A DNA stretch of 64,000 bases, from NCBI RefSeq assembly GCF_014648915.1, contig NZ_BMSA01000011.1:62001-126000 (forward strand), given 5' to 3'. Shown in pieces: positions 1 to 11,665 of the stretch. The notes beneath the pieces are model-generated. The model was not told the origin of the DNA. It made no database searches and was given only the letters and a program-made list of their open reading frames with translations. Every line of letters starts with the position of its first letter. Position 1 is the stretch's first letter. The DNA comes from Streptomyces phaeofaciens (GTDB taxonomy: Bacteria > Actinomycetota > Actinomycetes > Streptomycetales > Streptomycetaceae). The translations under genes and the position numbers were made by a program.

Positions 1-712
1 CGAAGCGGGCACCGCCCCGGCGGCGCTTGCGCTGCTTGGGGACGGAGGCGGGGGTGTCCGGCTCGGGCTCGATCCGGGGTTCGCGTGCCCGCTCGGGATC
101 GCCGGCGGCGCCGGGCCCGCCCCCGGGTGCCCGGTTGTCGTATGCGGCGACCGTGGGCCCGGGCTCCGCCGGGCCGTGTTCGCGCGCCTGCCGCCGGGCC
201 GCCGCCCGTCGGTCGAACTCCGCTATCCGGTACCGGAGTTCGGTGCACCGGGCGGTGGCCCGTTCATGGTCGTCGTGGGCCCAGGCGAGGTCGAGGCGGA
301 GGGCGTCGGCCTCCTCGCGGGTGCCCGCGGCGGAGAGCCTGCGCCCCAGTTCGGCCTGGCGTTCGACGGCGTAGCGCTGTTCGCGGAGCATCACGTCGAG
401 CCGGTCCCCGAGGGCGTCGCGGCCGCCGGGCCGGGCGTCGTGCGCGGCGAGGGCGGCGCCGTGCAGGGGCCTCACCCGCTGCGCCTCCTGGGCGGCGGCC
501 GGGGTGCCGTGCTCGGTGGCGAGGTCCTGGAGCAGGGCCTCCACCACGTCCCAGGGCGGCACCTCGCGCCCGTCGAGGCAGGCCCGCATGCCGTCGGGGT
601 CGCGCTGCCAGAACACGGCGCACCAGCCGGCGCCCTGGTCGAGGCGCGCCAGCAGCCCGTTCAGGTAGTTCGCGAACTCCCGCACCCGGCCGGGGAGTTG
701 ATCCAAAGTCAT
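1..712 (-). CDS. Conserved Streptomyces hypothetical protein, UL36-like annotation class (3' end outside window)
   Basis: The frame is open from an ATG at 710-712 down to the window edge, so about 237 residues are visible and the C-terminus is missing. The N-terminus (MTLDQLPGRVREFANYLNGL) and the WCAVFWQRDPDGM stretch look like a conserved actinomycete protein usually annotated only as hypothetical or UL36-like. Residues about 95-175 are rich in Glu, Arg and Ala and look like a coiled coil (LREQRYAVERQAELGRRL). The visible tail is basic (KQRKRRRGGARF). Nothing suggests an enzyme. A forward frame over the same bases is a codon-position shadow. The function is unknown; the existence of the gene is fairly certain. 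Confidence 0.75.
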   Translation of the reverse strand, partial: MTLDQLPGRVREFANYLNGLLARLDQGAGWCAVFWQRDPDGMRACLDGREVPPWDVVEALLQDLATEHGTPAAAQEAQRVRPLHGAALAAHDARPGGRDALGDRLDVMLREQRYAVERQAELGRRLSAAGTREEADALRLDLAWAHDDHERATARCTELRYRIAEFDRRAAARRQAREHGPAEPGPTVAAYDNRAPGGGPGAAGDPERAREPRIEPEPDTPASVPKQRKRRRGGARF

Positions 713-851
713 CGCCCAACTCCCGCCCGACCGGAACACTCCGACCCGTAAGAAAACACCAGTTGTGTTACAGCGCGGCTACGGCGAGTTTTCGAAGGGG
801 ACGCGACGGGCTCCCGCCCCGGCCGGGGGAGCGCCGGCGTGCCCCGGGCCC

Positions 852-1103
852 TCACGCGGCGGCGAGCACGCACGCCCCCGCCAGCTCGTCCATGGACAGT
901 CCGAGCGCGCCGGCCAGCGCGGCGACGGTGAAGAAGGCCGGGGTCGGGGCCCGGCCGGTCTCGATCTTACGGAGGGTCTCGGCGGAGATGCCCGCGATCG
1001 CCGCGATCTCGGTCATGCTCCGGCCGCCGCGGGCTTCGCGGAGCAGCCGCCCGAGCCGCTCGCCGCGCTCGCGCTCCTGTGGGGTCAACGGGGTACGCAC
1101 CAT
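852..1103 (-). CDS. XRE/Cro-family helix-turn-helix regulator
   Basis: An 83-residue protein that is almost entirely a lambda-repressor-like DNA-binding domain. The helix-turn-helix reads MTEIAAIAGISAETLRKIETG at about residues 30-50, followed by a segment like those of small Cro/C1-type regulators (AFFTVAALAGALGLSMDEL). It starts at ATG 1103, with no clear ribosome site but an A/T-rich -10-like element (TATTAG on the minus strand) only a few bases upstream, so the mRNA may be leaderless. It diverges from methionine aminopeptidase across 32 bases centred on a perfect palindrome, which suggests it controls itself and map. The role is inferred from domain and position only. Confidence 0.85.
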   Translation of the reverse strand: MVRTPLTPQERERGERLGRLLREARGGRSMTEIAAIAGISAETLRKIETGRAPTPAFFTVAALAGALGLSMDELAGACVLAAA

Positions 1104-1115
1104 GCCGTCATTCTA

Positions 1116-1125
1116 ATACCGGTAT
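1116..1125. promoter_or_regulatory. Palindrome ATACCGGTAT between divergent xre and map
   Basis: A perfect 10-base palindrome lies in the 32-base gap between the two divergent start codons. It overlaps the -10-like elements on both strands (TATAGT at 1123-1128 for map, TATTAG on the minus strand at 1118-1113). A protein bound here would block both promoters, as expected of a small autoregulatory XRE repressor. The operator assignment is inference. Confidence 0.5.
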
Positions 1126-1135
1126 AGTAATTGGC

Positions 1136-1906
1136 ATGGTGGAACTCAAAACCGACACATCGATCGACGCCATGTACGAGGCGGGCCAGGTCGTCGCACG
1201 AGCCCTGACGGCCGTGCGGGACGCCGCCGACGTGGGCGTCTCCCTGCTGGAGCTGGACGAGCTGGCGCACGACGTCCTGCGGGAGGCGGGGGCCACCTCC
1301 CCCTTCCTCGGCTACCGCCCCTCCTTCGCCCCGGTGCCCTTCCCCGCGGTGCTCTGCGCCTCGGTGAACGACGCGATCGTGCACGGCATCCCCACGGGCT
1401 ACCGGCTGCGCGACGGCGACCTGCTCTCGGCCGACTTCGGCGCGCGGCTGAACGGCTGGGTCGGCGACTCCGCGCTCAGCCTCACGGTGGGCACGCCCCG
1501 CCCGGCGGACGTCCGGCTGATCGAGACGGCCGAGCGGGCCCTCGCGGCCGGCATCGAGGCGGCGGTCGTCGGCAACCGCATCGGCGACATCGCCCACGCG
1601 ATCGGCACGGTGTGCCGCACGGCGGGCTACGGCATCCCGGACGGCTTCGGCGGCCACGGCGTGGGCCGCCATATGCACGAGGACCCCGGGGTCCCCAACG
1701 AGGGCCGCCCGGGACGCGGGCTGCGCCTGCGCCACGGCATGGTCATCGCCATCGAGCCCATGCTGATCGCGGGCGGCACCGACGACTACCACGCGGCCCC
1801 CGACGGCTGGACCCTCAAGACGAACGACGGCTCCAGGGCGGCCCACGCGGAACACACGGTGGCGATCACCGACAGCGGACCCAGGGTTCTGACCGAACGG
1901 CGCTAG
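1136..1906 (+). CDS. map: Type I methionine aminopeptidase
   Basis: Removes the N-terminal methionine from new proteins in the cytoplasm. The protein has 256 residues, with the pita-bread fold signatures in order: VNDAIVHGIP (substrate His), SADFGARLNGWVGDS (two metal Asp), GGHGVGRHMHEDP (metal His), IAIEPML and HAEHTVAIT (metal Glu). ATG 1136 is preferred over an upstream in-frame start because the family begins near MVELKTDTSIDAM and because a -10-like TATAGT ends eight bases upstream, consistent with a leaderless transcript. Streptomyces carry several map paralogs; this one is paired with a divergent XRE regulator, so it may be a conditionally expressed copy. Confidence 0.93.
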   Translation: MVELKTDTSIDAMYEAGQVVARALTAVRDAADVGVSLLELDELAHDVLREAGATSPFLGYRPSFAPVPFPAVLCASVNDAIVHGIPTGYRLRDGDLLSADFGARLNGWVGDSALSLTVGTPRPADVRLIETAERALAAGIEAAVVGNRIGDIAHAIGTVCRTAGYGIPDGFGGHGVGRHMHEDPGVPNEGRPGRGLRLRHGMVIAIEPMLIAGGTDDYHAAPDGWTLKTNDGSRAAHAEHTVAITDSGPRVLTERR

Positions 1907-2135
1907 GGCGGCCCGGCGAGGGGCGCGAGGGCGCGAGGGCCGTATCGACGAGCGGCTCCACCGCGTGGGCGCGACCGTCCACGCGGGCCCCGCCCCGGCC
2001 CGCCGCACGCGAGCGCCCCGAGGGACACGCCGCAGGGCTTCCGCAGGACATGCCGCCCAAATCGGAACGTGCCAAGGTGGTGTAACCGCCCCAGCCGAGG
2101 GCACCCGGCCCCGCACGTCGATCGATCGGAACGCC

Positions 2136-4673
<2,538 letters not shown>

Positions 4674-4679
<6 letters not shown>

Positions 4680-6473
4680 GGCCGGGTGGACCACCTGCGC
4701 CGAGCCGCCGCCCCGGCGGACGGTCTCGGCGGCGGCCAGCCACTTGCCGTTGGGCAGCCGCTGGACTCCGGTGGCGGCCCCGATCTCGGGGTTGAGCCGG
4801 AAGGAGTGCCCGATCTTCTCCAGCTGCGCCCGTACCTCGCTGTCGTAGAGGCCGGGTTCGAGTTCGGTCTGGGCCGCGTTGCGCTGGCTGGCGCGGGGTG
4901 CGGCGATCGCGTCCACGAGCGGCAGGCCCCGGTCGAGGAATCCGGTGAGGGTCTGGAGCACGGTGGTGATGATGGTCGCGCCGCCGGGCGAGCCGAGCGC
5001 GAGCACCGGCCTGTCGTGCCGGTCGAGGACGATCGTCGGGGAGATCGAGGACCGGGGCCGCTTGCCCGGGCCGGGCAGGTTCGGGTCGTGGACGGCCGGG
5101 TTGGCCGGGGCGAAGGAGAAGTCGGTCAGCTCGTTGTTGAGGAGGAAGCCCCGGCCGGGCACGGTGATGCCGCTGCCGCCGGTCTGCTCGATGGTGAGCG
5201 TGTAGGCGACGACGTTCCCCCACTTGTCGGCGACGGTGAGATGTGTGGTGTTCTCGCCCTCGTACGTGGTCGGCGCCGCCGTGCCGCCGGTGGCGCAGGC
5301 GGCCGGGTGGCGGGGGTCGCCGGGCGCGACCGGGCTGGTGAGCACCGCGTCGTCCCGGATGAGGCAGGCGCGCGAGTCGGCGTACCGCTGGGACAGCAGT
5401 TCCTTGGCCGGTACGTCCTCGAAGGCGGGGTCGCCGACCCAGCGCCCGCGGTCGGCGAACGCGATCCGGCTCGCCTCGATGTAGCGGTGCAGGTACTGCG
5501 CGTCGGTGGCCCGGGAGAGGTCCGTGCCCTCGAGGATGTTGAGCGCCTCGCCGACGGTCGTGCCACCGGAGGAGGAGGGCGCGATGGAGTAGACGCCGAG
5601 ACCGCGGTACGTCGTCCTGGTGGGCGCCTGGAGCTTGGCGCGGTAGGCGGAGAGGTCGTCGGCGGTCAGCTTGCCGGGGCGGGCGTTCCAGGTCGAACCC
5701 GGGTCCACGGGCGGGTGGTTGACGGTGTCGACGACGTCCTCGCCGATGGCGCCCCGGTACAGGGCGCGGACGCCCTTGCGCCCCAGTTCGGCGTAGGTCG
5801 CGGCGAGGTCGGGATTCTTGAACGTCGAGCCGACGACGGGGAGTTGCCCGCCCGGCAGGAACAGCCGCGCGGTGTCCGGGAAGTAGCGGAAGCGGGTCTC
5901 GTTGGCGGCGGTCTGGGAGCGGAAGGTGTCGTCGACGGTGAAGCCGTCGCGGGCCAGGCGCTCGGCGGGCTTCAGGAGCGTGCCGAGCTTTCTGCTGCCC
6001 CAGCGGTCCAGTGCGGTCGCCCAGGTGGCGGGGGTGCCCGGGGTACCGACGCCGAGGCCGCTGCTGACGGCGTCGGCGAAGGCGAGCGGCTTGCCGTTCT
6101 CCAGGAAGAGTCCGGAGTCGGCGGTCAGCGGCGCGGTCTCGCGTCCGTCGACGGTGTGCACCGTGCGGGACCCGGCGTCGTAGTAGACGAAGTAGCCGCC
6201 TCCGCCGATGCCGGAGGAGTAGGGCTCGGTGACGCCGAGGGCGGCGGCGGTGGCGACGGCCGCGTCGACGGCGTTGCCGCCCTTCCTGAGCACCTCGATG
6301 CCGGCGGCGGAGGCGTCCGCGTCGACGCTGGCGACGGCACCGCCGTAGCCGACGGCGACCGGTACCTTGTCGACCGCCGTTCTCTGGGCGGCGGGTGGCG
6401 CCGCCGCCCCCACCGAGACCACGGCGGCCGAGACCGCCAGGACCGACAGTTTCCGTGCGACAGGGCGACGCAT
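4674..6473 (-). CDS. ggt: Secreted gamma-glutamyltransferase
   Basis: Cleaves the gamma-glutamyl bond of glutathione-like compounds and transfers it to water or amino acids, outside the cytoplasm. The 599-residue precursor starts with an export signal (MRRPVARKLSVLAVSAAVVS) and ends with the Ntn-hydrolase domain. The autocatalytic cleavage site with its nucleophilic Thr is in ENTTHLTVADKWGN at about residue 385, and the oxyanion Gly-Gly region is near SPGGATIITTV. ATG 6473 is chosen because GGAGG lies seven bases upstream. Mycothiol replaces glutathione in actinomycetes, so the natural substrate may be other gamma-glutamyl compounds. It converges on the Clp gene with a six-base overlap. Confidence 0.93.
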
Positions 6474-6616
6474 CCGTACCTCCAGTCCGGGACCGTCCGC
6501 GCAGCGTAACCACATCGCGGGGGCCCCGACAGGGCGCCTCGGGGCACTGTCATACGACTGCCACACCTCGAACACGGGTACGTCCCTCGCATGATGGACC
6601 GCTACCATGCGCGCCC

Positions 6617-7363
6617 ATGAACGACGACGTGCGCAATATCGTCCTGGGTGTCGTCGCGGCGGGTATCAGCGCCGCGCTGGGCTGGGTCGCCCGGACCTAT
6701 CTGTGGCGCCGGAAACTCCGGCGCAAGCAGGCCTTCTTCGGGCTGCCCGAGAACTCGGAGTCCCTGCTCGTCGTCAACCGCGACGCGGGCAGCGCCGACC
6801 TCGCGGTGCACCGCCACGACGTGTTCGCGCTCCTGGAACTCGCCGCGCTCATCAAGGACTGCGGCGCAGGCGCCGAGGTGGTCACCCAGGACGCGGCCAG
6901 ACAGGGGTTCGGGGAGCGGACGGAGTTCTGCGTCGGCGGTCCGGGGTCGAACCGGCGCATGGCGGCCCACCTCAACGCCATGCTGCCCGGGGTGCGGATC
7001 AACACCGACCCGGAACCCGGCCCGGACAAGCTGGCGTTCCAGATCGGCGCCGAGCACTACCGGATGGAGCCGGGCGTCACCGAGTACGTCCTGCTGGCCC
7101 GGCTCACGGCCGGCCGGCGGCACGCGACACGGCCGGTGTTCCTGTTCTGCGGCCAGCGCGCGATCACCAACCAGGCCGCGACCCGCTACCTCGTCCGCCA
7201 TCACGAGCGACTGGCCCGCAAGCACGGGAACCACTCGTTCGTCCTGCTGCTGAAGGTCATCAACTCCCAGGCGTACGGCCCCGATGTGGTCGAACTGGTC
7301 GAGGACGTGACACGGGCCTCCCAGGCTCCGCTGCCTGAAGCAACAATCGTTACTGCCACGTAA
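6617..7363 (+). CDS. Membrane-anchored conserved hypothetical protein
   Basis: A 248-residue protein whose N-terminus holds one probable transmembrane helix (IVLGVVAAGISAALGWVAR), followed by a basic stop-transfer segment (RRKLRRKQAFFGLP). The rest appears soluble and includes SLLVVNRDAGSADLAVHRHD, FCVGGPGSNRRMAAHL and VFLFCGQRAITNQAATRYL. Similar proteins occur in streptomycetes without a known function, and no catalytic signature was recognised. ATG 6617 is chosen as the first start that gives the membrane helix. It is divergent from ggt and followed 80 bases later by a secreted hydrolase; no functional link is evident. Confidence 0.8.
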   Translation: MNDDVRNIVLGVVAAGISAALGWVARTYLWRRKLRRKQAFFGLPENSESLLVVNRDAGSADLAVHRHDVFALLELAALIKDCGAGAEVVTQDAARQGFGERTEFCVGGPGSNRRMAAHLNAMLPGVRINTDPEPGPDKLAFQIGAEHYRMEPGVTEYVLLARLTAGRRHATRPVFLFCGQRAITNQAATRYLVRHHERLARKHGNHSFVLLLKVINSQAYGPDVVELVEDVTRASQAPLPEATIVTAT

Positions 7364-7364
7364 C

Positions 7365-7413
7365 TTACCGACGGGTTACCTTCGGTACGGACCGGAGGTT
7401 ACCGTCGGGTCAC
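7365..7413 (+). promoter_or_regulatory. Direct repeat TTACCGaCGGGTtAC / TTACCGtCGGGTcAC upstream of the secreted hydrolase
   Basis: Two 15-base copies (7365-7379 and 7399-7413) differ at two positions. Their starts are 34 bases apart, about three helical turns. They fill the space between the upstream stop and the GTG at 7444. Such spacing suits cooperative binding of a regulator, or the first copy plus a -35 element. No regulator is identified. Confidence 0.35.
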
Positions 7414-7443
7414 TTTGCATTGAGGCATGTCGAGGAGTGACCC

Positions 7444-9015
7444 GTGGCACGACCGCCCCGCAAGGCCCTGCGCGCGACCGCCGCGGGCGTCCTCTCCGCG
7501 TCCCTGATCGCCGGGGGTGTCCTCGGGGCCGCGCCCGCCGCGCAGGCCGCCACGAGCGACGTCCGGTACGTCGACATCGCGGGGGACGGCGGCACCGTCC
7601 TCAAGGCGAACGTCGTCACCCCGGCCGGCGCCGACGGCACCCGCCGCTACCCGCTGGTCGTCCTGCCGACGAGCTGGGGCTTCCCCCAGGTCCAGTACCT
7701 GGCCCAGGCGAAGAAGCTCGCCGAATCCGGTTACGTCGTGCTCAGTTACAACGTGCGCGGCTTCTGGCAGTCCGGCGGCGAGATCGACGTCGCGGGCCCG
7801 CACGATGTCGCCGACGCCTCCAAGGTGGTCGACTGGGCGCTCGCCCACACCCCCGCCGACCCGCGGCACATCGGCATGGCGGGCGTCTCCTACGGCGCCG
7901 GGATCAGCCTGCTGGCCGCCGCGCACGATCCGCGCGTCAGGGCCGTCGCCGCGCTCAGCGGCTGGGGCGACCTGATCGACTCCATCTACTCCGGCCGCAC
8001 CCAGCACCTCCAGGCGGCCGCCGTGCTCGACACGGCGGGCACGGTCACCGGCCGGCAGAGCGCGGAGTCCCGGGCGGTCTTCTCCGCCTTCTACTCCTCC
8101 GACCTGTCCAAGGAACAGGACATCCTCGCCTGGGGGAAGAAACGTTCACCCACGACCTACGTGGACCAACTCAACCGCAACGGCGCCGCGGTGATGCTCG
8201 CCGGCGGCTGGGGCGACACCATCTTCCCGCCCAACCAGTCCGCCGCCCTCTACGAGAAGCTGACCGGCCCGAAGCGGCTGGAGCTGCGCCCCGGCGACCA
8301 CGGCACCGCCGAACTCACCGGCCTGTTCGGACTGCCCAACGACGTCTGGACCGACACCCGGCGCTGGCTCGACCGCTACCTCAAGGGCACGGCGAGCGGG
8401 ATCGACACCGAACAGCCCGTGCAGCTCAAGTCCCGGTCCACACACGCGTACGAGGGGTATCCCGACTGGAAGTCGGTGAACGCCGACCGCGGGAAGATCG
8501 CCCTCGCGGGCACCACCACGATCCACACGAACGTCGACTCCGGCGCCGACGGCGGGATCGTCTTCCTCTCCAGCATCCTCGACCAGATCGCCCGGCTGCC
8601 CCCGGTCGCCTCGATCCCCCTGCTCCCCCGCGCCTGGGCAGCCGTCTGGCAGTCGGAGAAGTACGCCACCGCCCAACAGGTGCGCGGCACCGCGACGTTG
8701 CACACCACGGTCACCCCGACCAAGGAGAGCGGCACCCTCGTCGCCTACCTGTACGACGTGGGGCCGCTCGGCCTCGGCAAGCTGGTCTCGCACGCGCCGT
8801 ACACCTTCCACGGGCGCACGCCCGGAAAGCCGTTCGGTGTCGGCCTGGAGCTGTACTCCACGGCCTACGACGTCCCGGCAGGGCACCGACTCGCCCTGGT
8901 CGTCGACACGGTCGACCCGCTCTACATCGAGCACAACCCGTCCGGCGCCCGGCTGACCTTCTCCTCGCCGCCGAACGACCCGTCGTACGTGTCGGTTCCG
9001 CTGCGCGAGCAGTGA
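7444..9015 (+). CDS. Secreted CocE/NonD-family alpha/beta hydrolase (X-Pro dipeptidyl-peptidase-like)
   Basis: The 523 residues open with an export signal (ATAAGVLSASLIAGGVLGAA, cleavage likely after AQAA). An alpha/beta-hydrolase domain follows: the oxyanion region is near VLPTSWGFP, the nucleophile Ser sits in GMAGVSYGAG (about residue 145), and an acid/His pair is plausible in GGWGDTIFP and RPGDHGTAEL. The C-terminal third (from about 340) resembles the jelly-roll domain of X-Pro dipeptidyl-peptidases and cocaine esterases. The GTG start has GAGGAG eight bases upstream. The likely activity is an extracellular ester or peptide hydrolase; the substrate cannot be told from sequence. Confidence 0.88.
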   Translation: MARPPRKALRATAAGVLSASLIAGGVLGAAPAAQAATSDVRYVDIAGDGGTVLKANVVTPAGADGTRRYPLVVLPTSWGFPQVQYLAQAKKLAESGYVVLSYNVRGFWQSGGEIDVAGPHDVADASKVVDWALAHTPADPRHIGMAGVSYGAGISLLAAAHDPRVRAVAALSGWGDLIDSIYSGRTQHLQAAAVLDTAGTVTGRQSAESRAVFSAFYSSDLSKEQDILAWGKKRSPTTYVDQLNRNGAAVMLAGGWGDTIFPPNQSAALYEKLTGPKRLELRPGDHGTAELTGLFGLPNDVWTDTRRWLDRYLKGTASGIDTEQPVQLKSRSTHAYEGYPDWKSVNADRGKIALAGTTTIHTNVDSGADGGIVFLSSILDQIARLPPVASIPLLPRAWAAVWQSEKYATAQQVRGTATLHTTVTPTKESGTLVAYLYDVGPLGLGKLVSHAPYTFHGRTPGKPFGVGLELYSTAYDVPAGHRLALVVDTVDPLYIEHNPSGARLTFSSPPNDPSYVSVPLREQ

Positions 9016-9067
9016 TCTCCGGCCGGTCGCCGGGCGGGTATGGCTCTGTGACTGCTGCCCCCTGCGA

Positions 9068-9097
9068 CCGGGTGGCCGTCGGGGGTCCCCCACCCGG
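9068..9097 (+). terminator. Hairpin after the secreted hydrolase gene
   Basis: CCGGGTGG (9068-9075) pairs perfectly with CCACCCGG (9090-9097), with further G/C pairing in the loop. It lies 53 bases after the stop at 9015. No T run follows, as is common in high-GC actinomycetes. Confidence 0.45.
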
Positions 9098-9194
9098 CAG
9101 CTGCGTCCCCGGTTACGCCGCGGCGGTCGCGACCCCGGTCATGGGGGATGAACGGCCCACTCTAGTCGCCCCCGTCAAGACCCGGGCACGCGAG

Positions 9195-9222
9195 CACCCG
9201 GCGGCCCCCGAAGGGCCGGGTG
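9195..9222 (-). terminator. Hairpin after the 9285-9704 gene
   Basis: CACCCGGC (9195-9202) pairs with GCCGGGTG (9215-9222). It is 63 bases downstream of the minus-strand stop at 9285, so it probably ends that transcript. It has no T run. Confidence 0.4.
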
Positions 9223-9284
9223 ACGTCCCGCGGTTCGCCCGCCCGCCGGCCGCCCCCGCGGCCGCTCGGGACGGGGTACGGCCG

Positions 9285-9704
9285 TCAGGCCTCCGCCACC
9301 TCGCCGTACAGCTGCGACAGCTCGGGAACCCCGTTCACGGCCCACTCCTGACCCGCGGTCACGACATCGAACTCCCGGCCGGACAGCAGCCGGACGACGG
9401 GCTGTCCGTCCGGCCAGAAGTCCCACGCGGCACCGGGCACGGTGCGCACGATGACCGTGCCCAGATAGAGCCCGGCGTCGTTGCCCAGCCAGGGCAGGCT
9501 CTCCTCGTCGTCACGCCAGCGCGGCAGCAGCTGGTCCAGCGCCTCCAGCGAGGCCACCGTGTCGTCGAGCCGGACACCCGCCCGGCCCGCCTGGGAGCGC
9601 AGCAGCTCGCATTCGGAGAGGAGTTCGGCCACCCCCTCGGGGTCCGCGGCGAGCACGGCGTGACCGGCTTTCTTGCGCCTGTTGCCCAGGAAAGGGATGT
9701 TCAT
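9285..9704 (-). CDS. Conserved hypothetical protein, possibly DUF6278 family
   Basis: A 139-residue protein (MNIPFLGNRRKK at the start). A region rich in Leu and Glu (GVAELLSECELLRSQAGRAG) precedes a compact beta-rich part (LGNDAGLYLGTVIVRTVPGA, WDFWPDGQPVVRLLSG, FDVVTAGQEWAVNGVP). It resembles small Streptomyces proteins labelled DUF6278, but that name is from memory. There is no signal peptide, membrane segment or catalytic motif. It is monocistronic, with the SGNH hydrolase divergent. Confidence 0.75.
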   Translation of the reverse strand: MNIPFLGNRRKKAGHAVLAADPEGVAELLSECELLRSQAGRAGVRLDDTVASLEALDQLLPRWRDDEESLPWLGNDAGLYLGTVIVRTVPGAAWDFWPDGQPVVRLLSGREFDVVTAGQEWAVNGVPELSQLYGEVAEA

Positions 9705-9867
9705 ACGTCCAGCGTGTCATTCGCACCGACGTGCGCACCACAGGCGCGCGGACAGGCGCTTCCGGTCGAATTCCGGTGCCGGGCGCGCATGGCGCGTTGA
9801 CCGGCGGCCCCCGGGTCCCTAGCGTCGCGAGCCGCTGTTGATCACCGTGCGCGGGAGGAGTCGGCGG

Positions 9868-11655
9868 TTGCGCCGAGGTGTCCGGAGATTTCCCCTGGTA
9901 CTCGCCCTGTGCGGGCTCTTCCTGGCCCCGGCCGCGCCGGTCCGCGCGGCCCGGCCGCTGCCCCTTCCCCCGCCGCTGCCGCTGGCGGCCCTGTACGACA
10001 ACGCGGCCCACACGGACCTGGACGGCGCGGGCAACGCCCTGCCGGCCGACGACCTCGCGGCCGCGGGCTGGACCCCGGGCCGTGAACTGAACGTCGACGG
10101 CGCCCGCTTGACGTGGCCGCGCCGTCCACCCGGCGCCCCCGACGCCCCCGACGCCCCCGACGCCCCCGACGCCCCCGACAACGTACGCGCCGCCGGACAG
10201 GCCGTACGCCTCGGCGGCCGCGGCGACGCCCTCGCCTTCCTGGCCACCGGCACCGCCGGCACGACCGTGGACGGCGTCGGCACGGTCCGCTACACCGACG
10301 GCTCCACCTCCGGGTACCGGCTCACCGTGCCCGACTGGCGCACCGGGCCGCTCGGCGCCAAGGCACTCGCCGTGGCCCACATCGACACCCCCGGCGGCCG
10401 GATCGCCGAGCGGGCCCGGCTGTACGTCGTGACGGTGCCGCTGGTCCGCGGGCGTGCGGTGGCCTCGGTACGGCTGCCCCTCGCACCCGACCTGCATGTG
10501 TTCGCGCTGGCGGTACGGGAGGCGGCGCCGGGCTGGACGGGCAGCTGGGCGGCGTCGGCGTCCGGGCTGCCTGCCGTGGGGCCGTGGACCGACCGGACGC
10601 TGAGGCTGGTGGTCCACACCTCGGCCGGCGGACCACGGGTACGGCTGCGGTTCGCCAACCCCTTCGCGTCCGCGCCGGTGCGCATCGGCGCGGCGACGGT
10701 GGCCCCCCGGGCCGCGGACGCCGTCGCGCGGGCCGTGCCGGTGCCGCTGTCCTTCGGCGGCCGGGCGGACGTCGAAGTGCCCGCGGGGGCGCAGGCGGTG
10801 AGCGATCCGCTCGCCTTCGCGGTGCCCGCCGGGGCCGATCTGCTGGTGAGCCTCCACCTGCCCGGCACCGTGACCTCGGCGCCCTCCCACACGCTCGCGG
10901 TGCAGCGGTCGTACCTCAGCGAACCCGGGGACCACACGGCGGACCCGGCCGGGACCGCGTACGGCACGACGGTGACCACCTGGCCGCTGCTGACCGGGGT
11001 GGACGTGGGCGGCGGGCCCGGTGCCGTGGTGCTGCTCGGGGACTCGATCACCGACGGCGACCGGTCGACGACGGACACCAACCGGCGCTGGCCCGACGCC
11101 CTGGCCGCCCGGCTGCGCGCGCAGGACGCGGTGCCGCGCTACGGCGTGCTCAACGCCGGGATCTCGGCGAACCGCGTGGTCGGCGACCGCTACCCCGGCG
11201 ACGGCGTGTCCGCGGTCGCCGGCGGGGTCAGCGCCGTGCACCGGCTCGACCGGGACGTGCTCGCCCAGACCTCGGTCCGCACGCTGATCGTGTTCGAGGG
11301 CATCAACGACGTGCGCGGCGGGACGACCGCGGCCGAGGTGACCGCCGGGCTGCGGGAGATCGCCGGGCGCGCGCGGGCGCACGGCGTACGGGTGCTCGGG
11401 GCGACCCTGCTGCCGTGCGGGGGCTCCGCGAGGTACACGGCGGCCATGGAGGCCGAGCGGACCGCGGTGAACGCCTGGATCCGGGAAGCGGGCGCCATCG
11501 GCACGTTCGACGGCGTGCTCGACCTCGACCGGGCGCTGCGCGACCCCGCCGCCCCCGCCCGCATGCTGCCCGGGTACGACAGCGGGGACCATCTGCACCC
11601 CGGCGACGCCGGATACGCGGCGCTCGCCGAGTCGGTGGACCTGGCGCTGCTGTGA
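9868..11655 (+). CDS. Secreted SGNH/GDSL hydrolase with large N-terminal domain
   Basis: A 595-residue exported protein (signal RRFPLVLALCGLFLAPAAPV). The N-terminal 90 residues end in an Asp-Ala-Pro repeat. A beta-rich domain follows (about 105-375). The C-terminal SGNH esterase domain has block I VLLGDSITDGD (catalytic Ser), block II LNAGISANRV (Gly), block III FEGINDVRGG (Asn) and block V SGDHLHPGDAGY (Asp and His). Start TTG 9868 is chosen because GGGAGGAG lies nine bases upstream; a GTG at 9847 has no such site. A role in deacetylating or de-esterifying glycans or lipids outside the cell is inferred from the family. Confidence 0.88.
   Translation: MRRGVRRFPLVLALCGLFLAPAAPVRAARPLPLPPPLPLAALYDNAAHTDLDGAGNALPADDLAAAGWTPGRELNVDGARLTWPRRPPGAPDAPDAPDAPDAPDNVRAAGQAVRLGGRGDALAFLATGTAGTTVDGVGTVRYTDGSTSGYRLTVPDWRTGPLGAKALAVAHIDTPGGRIAERARLYVVTVPLVRGRAVASVRLPLAPDLHVFALAVREAAPGWTGSWAASASGLPAVGPWTDRTLRLVVHTSAGGPRVRLRFANPFASAPVRIGAATVAPRAADAVARAVPVPLSFGGRADVEVPAGAQAVSDPLAFAVPAGADLLVSLHLPGTVTSAPSHTLAVQRSYLSEPGDHTADPAGTAYGTTVTTWPLLTGVDVGGGPGAVVLLGDSITDGDRSTTDTNRRWPDALAARLRAQDAVPRYGVLNAGISANRVVGDRYPGDGVSAVAGGVSAVHRLDRDVLAQTSVRTLIVFEGINDVRGGTTAAEVTAGLREIAGRARAHGVRVLGATLLPCGGSARYTAAMEAERTAVNAWIREAGAIGTFDGVLDLDRALRDPAAPARMLPGYDSGDHLHPGDAGYAALAESVDLALL
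10132..10179 (+). repeat. 9-base tandem repeat coding Asp-Ala-Pro
   Basis: One ggcgccccc unit is followed by four identical gacgccccc units and a partial gac. They encode GAPDAPDAPDAPDAPD in the SGNH hydrolase. This is a coding microsatellite-like linker, likely variable between strains because unit changes keep the frame. Confidence 0.9.
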
Positions 11656-11665
11656 GCCGCCCGCG

